Of a DNA stretch of 64,000 bases, positions 49,976-59,720 are shown in pieces. How positions within the stretch are numbered: the first letter of the stretch is position 1; every line of letters starts with the position of its first letter. The notes under the pieces were generated by a model that saw nothing but the letters and a program-made list of their open reading frames with translations, was not told where the DNA came from and did not search any database. This stretch comes from Gillisella taibaishanensis (lineage in GTDB: Bacteria > Pseudomonadota > Alphaproteobacteria > Rhizobiales > Rhizobiaceae), in NCBI RefSeq assembly GCF_001938985.1, contig NZ_MKIN01000027.1, positions 1 to 64,000 on the forward strand, read 5' to 3'. Position numbers and translations under genes: made by a program.

Positions 49976-51334
49976 TCAGGCCGCTGTCATCACCACGCGG
50001 TTACGGCCATCCGTCTTGGCTTGATAGAGGGCGCGGTCGGCATTGCGCAACAGCTGCTCGGGTGTTGTCGTGTCCGGGCCGCTGGAGGCGATACCAATGG
50101 ACGCGGTGATCGAAATTTCGGCGCCGCCTTGTAGCCGGAAAGGTCTCTGCTGGATCATCTCGCGAAGTCGCTCGCCAACAGCGGCAGCCATGTCCAGAGA
50201 CGTATCGGGCATGACAACGACGAATTCTTCACCGCCATGGCGGCAGGCGAGATCTGCACCCCGCACTGTGGCGCGAATGCGAACTGCGAATTCTCTAATC
50301 ACGTCATCGCCGGCCTCATGGCCATAGGTATCGTTTACCTGCTTGAACCGGTCGATATCCACGAGGCAAATCGACAGCGGCCGCTTGCGCACTGCCGCCC
50401 GCTCGAACAGGACCCGGAAATGGTTGTCGAGATAGCGGCGATTGTGGAGGCCGGTCAGCACGTCAGTCACAGCGAGTTCAATGGTCTGCTGCACACTGTT
50501 GCGAAGCCGGTCGTTGTAGCGCTTACGCCGCAACTGGGTCAGCGTGCGTGCCAGCAGTTCATTCGGATCGACGGGACGCACGATGTAATCGTTTATGCCG
50601 AGATCAAGCGCCCGCACGATCATGGTATCCTCGCCCTGGTCGGCGATCAGCAGCACGGGGATGAAACGGGTGCGCTCCAGCGAGCGCAGTTGCGAGCAAA
50701 GCCGGAGCGGATCGTAATCCTCCAGCGCGCCGCTGACGATAACGAGGTCGAAATTGTTTTCCGCCGCCTCGAACAGCGCCGCTTGGGCATCGGACATTGC
50801 GGTAATTTCGGCCACCGGCTTCAAAGCCTTGATGATCCGCTCCTGCGAGCTTGCACGGCTATCGACCAACAGGACCTGGCCAATCTCCTCCAACCGGCTT
50901 TCCAGGTTGTCAACGCCGGCTTTCTGGGCAGCTTCGGCCCGCATACGCAATTCGTCGCTCAGCGTCTTCAGCCTCACCAGGCTCTTGACGCGGGAAATAA
51001 GCTGCAGGTCCTTCACGGGTTTGGTCAAAAAGTCATCAGCGCCCGCCTTCAGGCCCCGCACCCGGTCTGAGGGCTGGTCGAGCGCGGTCACCATGACGAC
51101 AGGGATATGGGCGGTACGCGGGTTTGACTTCAGCCTCTCGCAGACTTCGAAACCATCGAGGCCGGGCATCATCACATCGAGAAGCACGACATCGACCTGG
51201 GTGCGTTCGCAGATATCGAGCGCCTTGAACCCATCCTCTGCCGTCAAAACTTCGAAATATTCCGCAAGCAGCCGGGCTTCCAGCAGCTTCACATTGGCCG
51301 GGATATCGTCAACGACAAGAATTCGGGCTGTCAT
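49976..51334 (-). CDS. pleD: PleD-type diguanylate cyclase response regulator
   Basis: 452 residues: receiver, receiver-like adaptor, GGDEF. The phosphoacceptor is Asp53 in VVLLDVMMPGLDG. The second receiver (about 152-270) lacks an aspartate at that position, as in Caulobacter PleD. The cyclase motif is GGEEF at 367-371, and an allosteric I-site RxxD (Arg358-Asp361) lies five residues upstream. It makes cyclic di-GMP when phosphorylated and steers the motile-to-sessile cell-cycle transition. It follows divK in the same direction after 130 nt. Confidence 0.95.
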   Translation of the reverse strand: MTARILVVDDIPANVKLLEARLLAEYFEVLTAEDGFKALDICERTQVDVVLLDVMMPGLDGFEVCERLKSNPRTAHIPVVMVTALDQPSDRVRGLKAGADDFLTKPVKDLQLISRVKSLVRLKTLSDELRMRAEAAQKAGVDNLESRLEEIGQVLLVDSRASSQERIIKALKPVAEITAMSDAQAALFEAAENNFDLVIVSGALEDYDPLRLCSQLRSLERTRFIPVLLIADQGEDTMIVRALDLGINDYIVRPVDPNELLARTLTQLRRKRYNDRLRNSVQQTIELAVTDVLTGLHNRRYLDNHFRVLFERAAVRKRPLSICLVDIDRFKQVNDTYGHEAGDDVIREFAVRIRATVRGADLACRHGGEEFVVVMPDTSLDMAAAVGERLREMIQQRPFRLQGGAEISITASIGIASSGPDTTTPEQLLRNADRALYQAKTDGRNRVVMTAA

Positions 51335-51464
51335 CAGCCGCTACTCCCCAAGGCGGGCCGGAACGCGCACAGCCGGCCCCACACAGACATGGCGCCGTTT
51401 GGTCAAACGACGCTTCGATTTATCCCATAACTATCCGAGCTGACCAGTGCGGACAAGCAGCGGC

Positions 51465-51836
51465 TCAAGCGTCGCCAAGATAGGTCTTGATCGTCTCCAG
51501 AAACTTCGGCACGGATATAGGCTTGGACACATAGGCCTCACAGCCACCCTGACGTATCCGCTCCTCATCGCCCTTCATCGCAAAAGCGGTGACGGCAATG
51601 ACAGGGATGACGTGCAACTCGCTGTCCTGCTTCAGCCATTTGGTGACTTCCAGGCCGGAAACCTCGGGCAGCTGGATATCCATCAGGATCAAATCAGGAT
51701 GATAACGGCGCGCAAGTTCCAGCGCTTCCATGCCGTTGCGGGTCTGGATGGTCGTATAGCCCGATGCTTCGATCAGATCACGAAACAGCTTCATGTTCAG
51801 TTCGTTATCTTCAACGATCATGACCTTCTTCGGCAT
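51465..51836 (-). CDS. divK: Single-domain cell-cycle response regulator DivK
   Basis: 123 residues, one receiver domain and no output domain. Asp53 in LILMDIQLPEVSG is the phosphoacceptor, with acidic residues Glu9/Asp10 and the lysine in AYVSKPISVPKF completing the site. DivK relays PleC/DivJ signals to the CckA-CtrA pathway. MPKKVMIVEDN is the typical start; a longer frame upstream is not conserved. divK-pleD is the usual order in Caulobacter and rhizobia. Confidence 0.95.
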   Translation of the reverse strand: MPKKVMIVEDNELNMKLFRDLIEASGYTTIQTRNGMEALELARRYHPDLILMDIQLPEVSGLEVTKWLKQDSELHVIPVIAVTAFAMKGDEERIRQGGCEAYVSKPISVPKFLETIKTYLGDA

Positions 51837-52001
51837 TTTCAATCCTTGCTTTCCCGCCCTCCATAGTGGAAGACAGGAGTAACAGACATAAAGATTCATT
51901 CTTTTGCGAAAGCGAATTTATCGGAATTTGGTTGAGAAAAAGGTAATTCCTGACACATTTCGAGACGAGTTTATTAAGTCGAACAGGAGCGGTAGCGGCA
52001 C

Positions 52002-52307
52002 GTGCAAGACAAGACGATCAAGACTGTGACCAAGGACCATGCGGAGCAGACGGCTGTCGCGGTTCTGGCCTGGCTCGCCGGAGAGCCTGACATGCTGGCC
52101 CGGTTTCTGTCACTCACCGGGGTCGAGCCCGGTCAGGTGCGTGATGCCGTCAACAATCCCGATTTTCTTGCCGGCCTCCTGGACTTCCTGATGCAGCATG
52201 AGCCGACTTTGCTCGATTTTTGCAACGCGACCCAGACACCACCTCAGGATGTAATATCAGCCTATCACGTCTATGTCAGGCCTGCACTCGATTCCGGAGA
52301 GATCTGA
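52002..52307 (+). CDS. DUF3572 family protein
   Basis: 101 residues, helical, starting at GTG with AGGAG 12 nt upstream. The family look is seen in AVAVLAWLAGEPDMLARFLSLTGVEPGQVR and FLAGLLDFLMQHEPTLLDFC. Function unknown. The stop TGA shares its A with the ATG of the next gene. It diverges from divK across 165 nt. Confidence 0.85.
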   Translation: MQDKTIKTVTKDHAEQTAVAVLAWLAGEPDMLARFLSLTGVEPGQVRDAVNNPDFLAGLLDFLMQHEPTLLDFCNATQTPPQDVISAYHVYVRPALDSGEI

Positions 52308-52954
52308 TGGGAGAAATCGTCGATTTCGACCACATCCGCCTTACCGACCGACCATTGCTGATCAGCGACGTAGATGATGTCGTGCTGGAGTTTCTGGCGC
52401 CATTCGAGTCCTATCTCAGCAGTCTTGGACACAAGTTGCTGCCGAAGTCCTTTCGCCTTCACGGTAACATCGTTTCGGCCATCAATGACCAGGTGCTGGA
52501 AGACACGGTGGTAACCGAGCTGCTGCTGACGTTTTTTGAGCGCCAGGAAGAATGGCAGACGCCGTTTGGCGATGCCGTCGGCGTGCTGCACAAGATCGGC
52601 ACGCTCGCCGACGTGGTGTTTCTAACCGCTATGCCGCCGGCCTTCACTGCCCAACGCCGGCGCCTGCTTGATAAGCTTGGCCTCGACTTTCCACTGCTGG
52701 CCACCGAGAGCCCGAAAGGACCCGTCGTCAAGGCGCTACACGGTGACCGCCCCCTGCCCTTCGCGTTCATGGATGACATGGCGCATAACCTGCATTCCGT
52801 TGGCGATCATGCGCCTGGCTGCCTGCTGGTACAAATCGGCCCGCAATCGGAAATCCATCGTCATGCGCCGCCGCCCGGTCCGCATGTGCTGCGCGCAGCC
52901 GACTGGCACGATGCCAGCGAGCGAGTGCTCAAGCATTTCGAGGCCCGTGTCTAA
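52307..52954 (+). CDS. HAD-like hydrolase of unknown substrate
   Basis: 215 residues. HAD motifs are visible in order: motif I ISDVDDVVLEF (nucleophile and acid Asp), motif II FLTAMPP (Thr), motif III ESPKGPVVKAL (Lys), and motif IV FAFMDDMAHNL (Asp-Asp). The cap region between motifs I and II is about 75 residues. It probably removes phosphate from a small molecule or protein. Translation is coupled to DUF3572 by a 1-nt overlap (TGATG reading), so the two may work together. Confidence 0.75.
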   Translation: MGEIVDFDHIRLTDRPLLISDVDDVVLEFLAPFESYLSSLGHKLLPKSFRLHGNIVSAINDQVLEDTVVTELLLTFFERQEEWQTPFGDAVGVLHKIGTLADVVFLTAMPPAFTAQRRRLLDKLGLDFPLLATESPKGPVVKALHGDRPLPFAFMDDMAHNLHSVGDHAPGCLLVQIGPQSEIHRHAPPPGPHVLRAADWHDASERVLKHFEARV

Positions 52955-53012
52955 AGCCTGGGATGGCAACATTGGCCACCTCTAACCGTTGTGGACGCTG
53001 AACGGTCGCCGC

Positions 53013-53062
53013 TTGCGAGCTCGCAAAACCGGGCCTATGGTTGAAATGTTCAACTTATGTTC
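53013..53062 (+). promoter_or_regulatory. dinB promoter with LexA operator
   Basis: TTGCGA (53013-53018), a 17-nt spacer and TATGGT (53036-53041) form a promoter. A perfect alphaproteobacterial LexA box GTTC-AACTTAT-GTTC (53048-53062) covers the start-site region. It lies 15 nt before the ATG, so the leader is very short. Confidence 0.78.
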
Positions 53063-53076
53063 CGGCACCAATCCAT

Positions 53077-54372
53077 ATGTCTGCGCAGCCGCACCTCCGT
53101 TCCGGCTTCTGTCGTGATTGCCTTTCGCTACTGGCCGAAGGCAAGCGTCGTTGCACGGCTTGCGGCAGCCCACGTCTCGTTTATCACCCTGAACTGTTTC
53201 GGCTGACGCTTGCCCATATCGACTGCGACGCCTTTTATGCCTCGGTCGAAAAGCGCGACAATCCTTATCTCGTCGACAAGCCGCTGATCATCGGCGGTGG
53301 CAAGCGCGGCGTTGTTTCCACCGCCTGCTATATCGCCCGCATTCACGGCGTCCGTTCGGCCATGCCGATGTTCAAGGCGCTGGAGGCCTGCCCGCAGGCC
53401 GTGGTCCTTCCACCTGATATGGAAAAATACGCACGTGTTGGCCGGCAGGTGCGGGCGATGATGGAGGAGCTGACGCCGCTGGTGCAGCCGATATCGATCG
53501 ACGAGGCCTTTCTCGAGCTGTCGGGCACGGAAAAGCTGCATCACGCGCCGCCGGCGCTGGTGCTGGCGCGCTTTGCCAGACGGGTGGAGAGCGAAATCGG
53601 GATTACAGTCTCGGTCGGCCTGTCCTACTGCAAGTTCCTCGCCAAAGTCGCCTCAGATCTGCAGAAGCCGCGCGGTTTTTCTGTCATCGGTGAAGCAGAG
53701 GCGCTCGATTTTCTAGCGCCGCGCCCCGTCACCACCATCTGGGGTGTCGGCAAAGCCTTTGCGGCGACGCTGGAAAAGGACGGCATACGCACAATCGGCC
53801 AATTGCAGATCATGGAAGAAAGCGACCTGATGCGCCGCTATAGCAGTATGGGCCAGCGGCTGGCGCGGCTTTCGCGTGGCATTGACGACCGGGAAGTACA
53901 TATCAACGAACCGGCCAAAAGCATTTCGGCCGAAACCACCTTCTTCGACGATATCTCGTCGCACGAGGACCTCGTGCCGCATCTGCGCAAGCTCTCGGAA
54001 AAGGTCGCCTGGCGGCTGAAAAAGCAGGACCTCGCTGGCCATACCGTAGTGCTGAAGCTAAAGACCGCCGATTTCAAGCTGCGCACCCGCAATCGCCGGC
54101 TGGAGGATCCGACGCGGCTCGCCGATCGGATTTTCCGCACCGGCATGCAGTTGCTGGACAAGGAGACCGACGGCACGAAATTCAGGCTGATCGGCATCGG
54201 CGTCAGCGATTTTGCCAGCCCGGACCTCGCAGACCCTCCGGATCTCGTCGATCCCGATGCTGCCAGACGCGCCAAGGCTGAAGCCGCAATGGACCAGCTG
54301 CGGCTGAAATTCGGCAAGGGCATGATCGAGACAGGCTTCACATTTGGCGGTGTTAAAAAGCCGGCTCCGTAG
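53077..54372 (+). CDS. dinB: DNA polymerase IV with N-terminal zinc ribbon
   Basis: 431 residues. A Y-family error-prone polymerase for lesion bypass. The catalytic start AHIDCDAFYASVEK (Asp49) and SIDEAFLEL supply the metal ligands. YCKFLAKVASDLQKP, the helix-hairpin-helix region and the C-terminal little finger follow. In front lies an added zinc ribbon with Cys12, Cys15, Cys26 and Cys29 (FCRDC...CTACG). The ATG is preferred to an earlier TTG because the promoter and LexA box lie between them. Confidence 0.93.
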   Translation: MSAQPHLRSGFCRDCLSLLAEGKRRCTACGSPRLVYHPELFRLTLAHIDCDAFYASVEKRDNPYLVDKPLIIGGGKRGVVSTACYIARIHGVRSAMPMFKALEACPQAVVLPPDMEKYARVGRQVRAMMEELTPLVQPISIDEAFLELSGTEKLHHAPPALVLARFARRVESEIGITVSVGLSYCKFLAKVASDLQKPRGFSVIGEAEALDFLAPRPVTTIWGVGKAFAATLEKDGIRTIGQLQIMEESDLMRRYSSMGQRLARLSRGIDDREVHINEPAKSISAETTFFDDISSHEDLVPHLRKLSEKVAWRLKKQDLAGHTVVLKLKTADFKLRTRNRRLEDPTRLADRIFRTGMQLLDKETDGTKFRLIGIGVSDFASPDLADPPDLVDPDAARRAKAEAAMDQLRLKFGKGMIETGFTFGGVKKPAP

Positions 54373-54591
54373 AGCGGCGCTTACTAGGAAGACGATTGAG
54401 ACCAATGCTGCCATCGTCGGTTATCCGGTCAACAAGACGTGATGCCTGTGTGGCGGGTAAGCAATCGTTAAAGTTCGCTGCGTAATTTAACAGCCAACTA
54501 TCGCATCTTTGCAGCGACTTGTTTGGCGGCTTCGCCCTTTACATCCGCGCCGGTTTCAGGCGCGCATCCTCACTTGCAGATAAGGGGCACC

Positions 54592-55845
54592 ATGATGGTC
54601 CGCGCCGTTTTCCGATCGATGATCCTGTCCGCCTCGACGCTTGCCCTGACTGCGGCGCTCTCGCCGGCCAATGCCAGCGATGGATCGACGCTGCAGATCA
54701 TCGTGTCGAAGCAGACGCAATCTCTGACCGTCTACGACGGCGACAAGGCGCTTGTCTCTTCGCGGGTATCGACCGGCAAGGACGGGCATGCAACGCCCTC
54801 AGGCGTTTTCGCGATCATCCAGAAGACCAAATATCACGAGTCCAACCTCTACTCGAACGCGCCGATGCCCTGGATGCAGCGCATCACCTGGTCCGGCGTC
54901 GCTTTGCACGAATCCAATAGCGTGCCGAACCGACCCGCCTCACATGGCTGCGTGCGCCTGCCTGGTCAGTTTGCCCGCGAGCTTTATGGCATGACCCGCC
55001 TCGGCGCCCATGTGATCATCACCGATGCTCCGGTGGCGCCACGGCAGATTGAGCACCCTGCCCTGTTCAGCCCGCACCCGGCCGCAGACGTGCCGCAGCT
55101 ACTATCCGATGCCCGCTTGAGGGGTGCAGGCAGCGCAGCAGGTCCGCAGCCGGTGGAAGTGGCAATGGTGGAACTGCCCAGAGCCAAGCCTCAGGCGATA
55201 GCATCAGAGCCTCCACTCAGTATCCTCGTAACCCTGCGTGGCGAGCGTGAGACCATTCACGATGCGCAATTGCTGCTGCAGGATATGGGTTTTGATACTG
55301 GTGGCTCTGATGGCTATACCGGGCCGCTGACCCGCGCGGCTATCCAAGGCTTCAAGCGCTGGAAGGGCATGGCCCTGAAAGGTCCGCTGGTCACACCCGA
55401 CTTCCTCGCCCGGCTCTACGAAAGCGCCGGCAAGCCCATGCCGCCGGCGGGCCAGATCTATGTGCGCCAGTCGTTCAAGGCGGTTTTTGACGCCCCTGTT
55501 GTGATCGACCAGCCGGAAAAGCCGCTCGGCACGCATTTCTTCACCGCAAGCCTCGCCTCATCCGAAGCAAAGGCCCATTGGCAGGTCACGAGCCTGGAGT
55601 CCGCCCCGTCCAATCCGGCAAATACGCCAGCCTCAGGATCAATCGTCACCATCGGCGGCAAGCAGGCTAGCGCAGAAGACGGCCTGACGGCCGTGCTGGA
55701 TCGCATCCATATTCCCGACGATATCCGTGAACGGATTGAGACCAAGATGGCAAGCGGAACAGCGCTGACGATCACCGACCGCGGCCTCAGCCCCGATACG
55801 ATCGACGGGACAGATTTCATCACCATGTTGCCCAACCGGTCCTGA
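54592..55845 (+). CDS. L,D-transpeptidase (YkuD) with peptidoglycan-binding domain
   Basis: 417 residues. A signal peptide (ending near NAS/D) precedes the YkuD domain with LHESNSVPNRPASHGCVRL, catalytic Cys120 and His118. Next comes a peptidoglycan-binding helical domain (HDAQLLLQDMGFDTGGSDGYTGPLTRAAIQGFKRW). The last 100 residues are of unknown fold. L,D-transpeptidases make 3-3 cross-links or anchor lipoproteins to the wall. AAGGGG lies 5 nt before the ATG pair. Confidence 0.88.
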   Translation: MMVRAVFRSMILSASTLALTAALSPANASDGSTLQIIVSKQTQSLTVYDGDKALVSSRVSTGKDGHATPSGVFAIIQKTKYHESNLYSNAPMPWMQRITWSGVALHESNSVPNRPASHGCVRLPGQFARELYGMTRLGAHVIITDAPVAPRQIEHPALFSPHPAADVPQLLSDARLRGAGSAAGPQPVEVAMVELPRAKPQAIASEPPLSILVTLRGERETIHDAQLLLQDMGFDTGGSDGYTGPLTRAAIQGFKRWKGMALKGPLVTPDFLARLYESAGKPMPPAGQIYVRQSFKAVFDAPVVIDQPEKPLGTHFFTASLASSEAKAHWQVTSLESAPSNPANTPASGSIVTIGGKQASAEDGLTAVLDRIHIPDDIRERIETKMASGTALTITDRGLSPDTIDGTDFITMLPNRS

Positions 55846-55890
55846 CCGATCAAGACAACCGCATCTTTGCGACTTCAGTCAAAAGACACG

Positions 55891-58800
55891 CTAAACCAGT
55901 TCGACATCCACCACACCGGGCGCCGAACGCATCGCGGCGGCGATTTCTGGGGTGATGCGGAAGCGTTGGTTCAGCTCGACCTCGATTTCGCGGCGGCCAT
56001 CCTCCTTGATCACAACAAAGGAGACGAGGCCGTCGCCCTTGGTGTTGAGATGGGCGGCGAGCGCCCGCAGAGGACCGGAATCGCGCAGATAGACGCGCAG
56101 GGTCTTTTGCATCTGAAGCGACTTTTCCTCGAGCGATTGCGCCGTCTGGATACGCAGGCCGATGCCTTCCGGCCGCTCTTCAGCGGCAACGGTGATGACA
56201 AGCGATTTGCCTGACTCGAGCAGGTCGCGATACTGGTTCAGGCCCTCGGAAAACAGCACGGCCTCATATTGCCCTGACGCATCCGACAGCGTGACGATAC
56301 CCATCTTGTTGCCTGTGCGGGTCTTGCGCTCCTGCTTGGAGATCACCGTCCCGGCAAGACGGCCGGCTGTAGCACCCTGGCGCACGGCGCCGGAGAAATC
56401 GGCAAAATTCTGTACCCGCATCTTTTCGAGCAGCGGCTTGTAGGTGTCGAGCGGGTGGGCCGAGAGATAGAAGCCGAGCACCTGGAATTCGCGCATCAGC
56501 TTTTCCGATGGCAGCCAGGGCGTATAGGTCGGGAAGGAAATCCGCTCCGGCCCTGTGGCGGCACCCGAACCGAACATATCGGACTGGCCGCTGACGGCAT
56601 TTTCCTGAGCGCGCTGGGCATAGCCGATGATCCGGTCCATGCCGGCTACCAGTTCGGCGCGGTCTCGACCGAAGCAATCGAAGGCGCCGGCAAAGATCAG
56701 GCTCTCAAACACCCGCCGATTGATCTGCTTGGGATCGATGCGCAGGCAGAAATCCTCGAGATCGGCAAACGGCTTGTCGCCGCGCACCGCCACGATATGC
56801 TCGACGGCAGCATCGCCGACGCCCTTGAGGGCCGCTAACGAATAATAAATCCGGCTCGGTCCCGTCTGGAAATGCCGGAAAGAGGTCTGCACGGACGGCG
56901 GTACGACTTCGATGCCAAGCCTGCCGGCATCCTGGCGGAAGTCCACCAGCTTTTCGGTATTGGCCATATCGAGCGTCATCGACGCCGCCAGGAACTCGAC
57001 CGGATAATGCGCCTTCATATAGGCCGTCTGGTAGGAGACAATCGCGTAGGCAGCCGCATGCGACTTGTTGAAGCCATAATTGGCGAATTTCGCGAGCAGG
57101 TCGAAGATATTGTCGGCCTGCGGCTTGGAGACTCCGTTCTTGACCGCGCCATCGACGAAACGGGCGCGCTGCTTGTCCATCTCCTCCTTGATCTTCTTAC
57201 CCATGGCGCGGCGCAGAAGATCGGCTTCGCCGAGCGAATAGCCTGACAGGACCTGGGCCACCTGCATGACCTGTTCCTGGTAAACGATAACGCCCTGAGT
57301 TTCCTTGAGGAGATAGTCGATGGTCGGATGGATCGACTCGATCTCTTCCTCGCCATGCTTACGGGCATTGTAGACCGGGATATTTTCCATCGGGCCCGGA
57401 CGATAGAGCGCGACCAGCGCGATAATGTCCTCGATACAGTCAGGCCGCATGCCGATCAGCGCCTTGCGCATGCCGGCACTTTCCACCTGGAACACGCCGA
57501 CCGTCTCGCCGCGCGAGAGCATCTGATAGGTCTTCTCGTCGTCGAGCGGAATGGTGGCGAGGTCGATTTCGATATCGCGCAATTTGCAAAAATCAACCGC
57601 GGTCTTCAAAACCGTCAGGGTCTTCAAGCCCAAAAAGTCGAATTTCACCAGGCCGGCCTGCTCGACCCATTTCATGTTGAACTGGGTGACAGGCATGTCG
57701 GAGCGCGGATCACGATACATCGGGACCAGCTTGGACAGCGGCCTATCCCCAATCACGATCCCCGCAGCATGGGTCGAGGCGTGACGATAAAGCCCTTCGA
57801 TTTTCTGGGCGATATCTAGCAGGCGGCCGACAACAGGCTCCTTATCGATCTCTTCCTGAAACTTAGGTTCTTCTTCAATCGCCTTGGACAAGGGCGTTGG
57901 ATTGGCCGGATTGTTCGGCACCAGCTTACAGATGCGGTCCACCTGACCATAAGGCATTTCCAGCACGCGGCCGACGTCGCGCAGGGCGGCGCGCGCCTGG
58001 AGCGAACCAAAGGTAATGATCTGCGCCACCTGTTCGCGCCCGTATTTGCGCTGCACGTAGCGGATTACCTCTTCGCGGCGATCCTGGCAGAAGTCGATAT
58101 CGAAGTCGGGCATCGAAACGCGCTCAGGATTGAGGAAGCGTTCGAACAGTAGCGAAAACCTGAGGGGGTCGACGTCGGTAATCGTCAAGGCATAGGCGAC
58201 CAGCGAACCCGCACCCGAACCACGGCCCGGGCCCACCGGAATGTCCTGGCTCTTTGCCCATTTGATGAAGTCGGCAACGATCAGGAAGTAGCCGGGGAAT
58301 TTCATTCGCTCGATAACACCAAGCTCGAAGTCCAGCCGCTCGCGATACTCCTTTTCCTCATAGCCCGGCGCCATGCCGAGCTTGGCGAGGCGCTCGTCCA
58401 GGCCTTCGATGGCCTGCCGGCGCAGTTCGCCCGCCTCGGCGCGCCCCGCCTCTTCAGGATCGTCACTGGCGCCGGTAAAGCGCGGCAGGATCGGGCTGCG
58501 GGTATCGAGAACGAAGGAGCAGCGGCTGGCTATTTCGACGGTATTTTCAAGCGCTTCCGGGAGATCCCTAAACAGGACCTGCATTTCCTTGCGGCTCTTC
58601 AGATAATGGTCCGGCGTCAGCCGAAACCGCCGGTCGTCGGAGACGATGGCGTTATGGGCGACCGCCATCAGCGCGTCATGGGCATCGTAATCGTCGCGGC
58701 TCGGAAAGAAAGCCTCGTTGGTGGCAACCAAGGGTATATCATGCTCGTAAGCCAGAGCGACCATTCGGCTTTCGTGCTGGCGGTCGTAGCCCTGCTGCCG

Positions 58801-59388
58801 CTGCAATTCGATATAGAGCCGGTCGCCGAACAGGGACTTTAGCGCCATCAACCGCGCCAGCGCCTGTGCCTGGTGTCCGTCCTTGACCGCCAAATCGACA
58901 GGGCCGCCACTTGCGCCAGTTAGCGCGATCAGGCCTTCGGTGCCGATCTCTTCCAGCCACGACATCGAGATATGCACGGACTGGCTGTTATCACCCTGAA
59001 GATAGGCGCGGCTGACGAGATCGACCAACCGTTCGTAACCACCGGCATCCGCCGCCAGAAGCACGATGGCCGGATATTTGGCGACAAAACCATTGCCGCG
59101 TTTCTCCTCGCCCGCATCTTCCATGTCGATCGACAACTGGCAACCAATGATCGGCTGCAAACCGTCGCCCAGTGCCTTCTGGGAGAACTCGAGAGCAATG
59201 AAAAGATTATTGGTATCGGTGATGGCAATGGCGGGCTGCTGGTCGGCTAGGACCTTGCCGAGGATCTTCTTGAGAGGCAGTGCCCCCTCAAGCAGCGAAT
59301 AGGCCGAATGGACCCGCAGATGTATGAAGCCTGGCCCATTTTCCTTGATATCAAGACCGCCAGCCGCCGCTTCACCCATCGTCTTCAT
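55891..59388 (-). CDS. dnaE: DNA polymerase III alpha subunit
   Basis: 1165 residues, the replicative polymerase. An N-terminal PHP domain (HLRVHSAYSLLEGALPLKKIL) is followed by the C-family polymerase core with PDFDIDFCQDRREEVIRYV (catalytic aspartates near residue 427) and the fingers segment GETVGVFQVESAGMRK. The C-terminal helix-hairpin-helix and OB domains follow. It lacks the traits of ImuC/DnaE2. The ATG at 59388 or the one three codons later may be used. It closes the row proS-lolC-lolD-small peptide-dnaE. Confidence 0.96.
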   Translation of the reverse strand: MKTMGEAAAGGLDIKENGPGFIHLRVHSAYSLLEGALPLKKILGKVLADQQPAIAITDTNNLFIALEFSQKALGDGLQPIIGCQLSIDMEDAGEEKRGNGFVAKYPAIVLLAADAGGYERLVDLVSRAYLQGDNSQSVHISMSWLEEIGTEGLIALTGASGGPVDLAVKDGHQAQALARLMALKSLFGDRLYIELQRQQGYDRQHESRMVALAYEHDIPLVATNEAFFPSRDDYDAHDALMAVAHNAIVSDDRRFRLTPDHYLKSRKEMQVLFRDLPEALENTVEIASRCSFVLDTRSPILPRFTGASDDPEEAGRAEAGELRRQAIEGLDERLAKLGMAPGYEEKEYRERLDFELGVIERMKFPGYFLIVADFIKWAKSQDIPVGPGRGSGAGSLVAYALTITDVDPLRFSLLFERFLNPERVSMPDFDIDFCQDRREEVIRYVQRKYGREQVAQIITFGSLQARAALRDVGRVLEMPYGQVDRICKLVPNNPANPTPLSKAIEEEPKFQEEIDKEPVVGRLLDIAQKIEGLYRHASTHAAGIVIGDRPLSKLVPMYRDPRSDMPVTQFNMKWVEQAGLVKFDFLGLKTLTVLKTAVDFCKLRDIEIDLATIPLDDEKTYQMLSRGETVGVFQVESAGMRKALIGMRPDCIEDIIALVALYRPGPMENIPVYNARKHGEEEIESIHPTIDYLLKETQGVIVYQEQVMQVAQVLSGYSLGEADLLRRAMGKKIKEEMDKQRARFVDGAVKNGVSKPQADNIFDLLAKFANYGFNKSHAAAYAIVSYQTAYMKAHYPVEFLAASMTLDMANTEKLVDFRQDAGRLGIEVVPPSVQTSFRHFQTGPSRIYYSLAALKGVGDAAVEHIVAVRGDKPFADLEDFCLRIDPKQINRRVFESLIFAGAFDCFGRDRAELVAGMDRIIGYAQRAQENAVSGQSDMFGSGAATGPERISFPTYTPWLPSEKLMREFQVLGFYLSAHPLDTYKPLLEKMRVQNFADFSGAVRQGATAGRLAGTVISKQERKTRTGNKMGIVTLSDASGQYEAVLFSEGLNQYRDLLESGKSLVITVAAEERPEGIGLRIQTAQSLEEKSLQMQKTLRVYLRDSGPLRALAAHLNTKGDGLVSFVVIKEDGRREIEVELNQRFRITPEIAAAMRSAPGVVDVELV

Positions 59389-59601
59389 CCTGCCTTGATG
59401 TCATCGTCCTCGAACATACCGCAATCGAAAGACCCAGCCATAGGACGGGTTTTTAACGATGCGGGCCATGCCGGTGACCGATTCCATTCTCTTCTGTCCG
59501 GGCAGCTATGTCCAGAAGGAAGGAGGGCCTGCGCGCTCCTATCCCCTTGAAGCTGACCTCATGGAAGAGGCCTGGGACAGTGCGGCTGCGGGCAGGCCCA
59601 C

Positions 59602-59688
59602 TCAAAAAGCCAGAGCGAGAACCGTCAGACTTGCGATGAAAACAGCAAGCGATGTGAATGCGGCGATGTCATGCAAAATATCATTCAT
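59602..59688 (-). CDS. 28-residue hydrophobic membrane peptide
   Basis: MNDILHDIAAFTSLAVFIAS followed by LTVLALAF. A short acidic/polar head precedes one transmembrane helix. AGGAG lies 7 nt before the ATG, and a promoter-like TTGTCT-N16-TAAAAT lies about 60 nt upstream. The size and hydrophobicity resemble small membrane peptides such as TisB or KdpF-like proteins, but no homology is claimed. It lies between the lolD terminator and dnaE. Confidence 0.6.
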   Translation of the reverse strand: MNDILHDIAAFTSLAVFIASLTVLALAF

Positions 59689-59720
59689 AGCTCACTCCTG
59701 TTCGGTTATGTTGTTATTTT

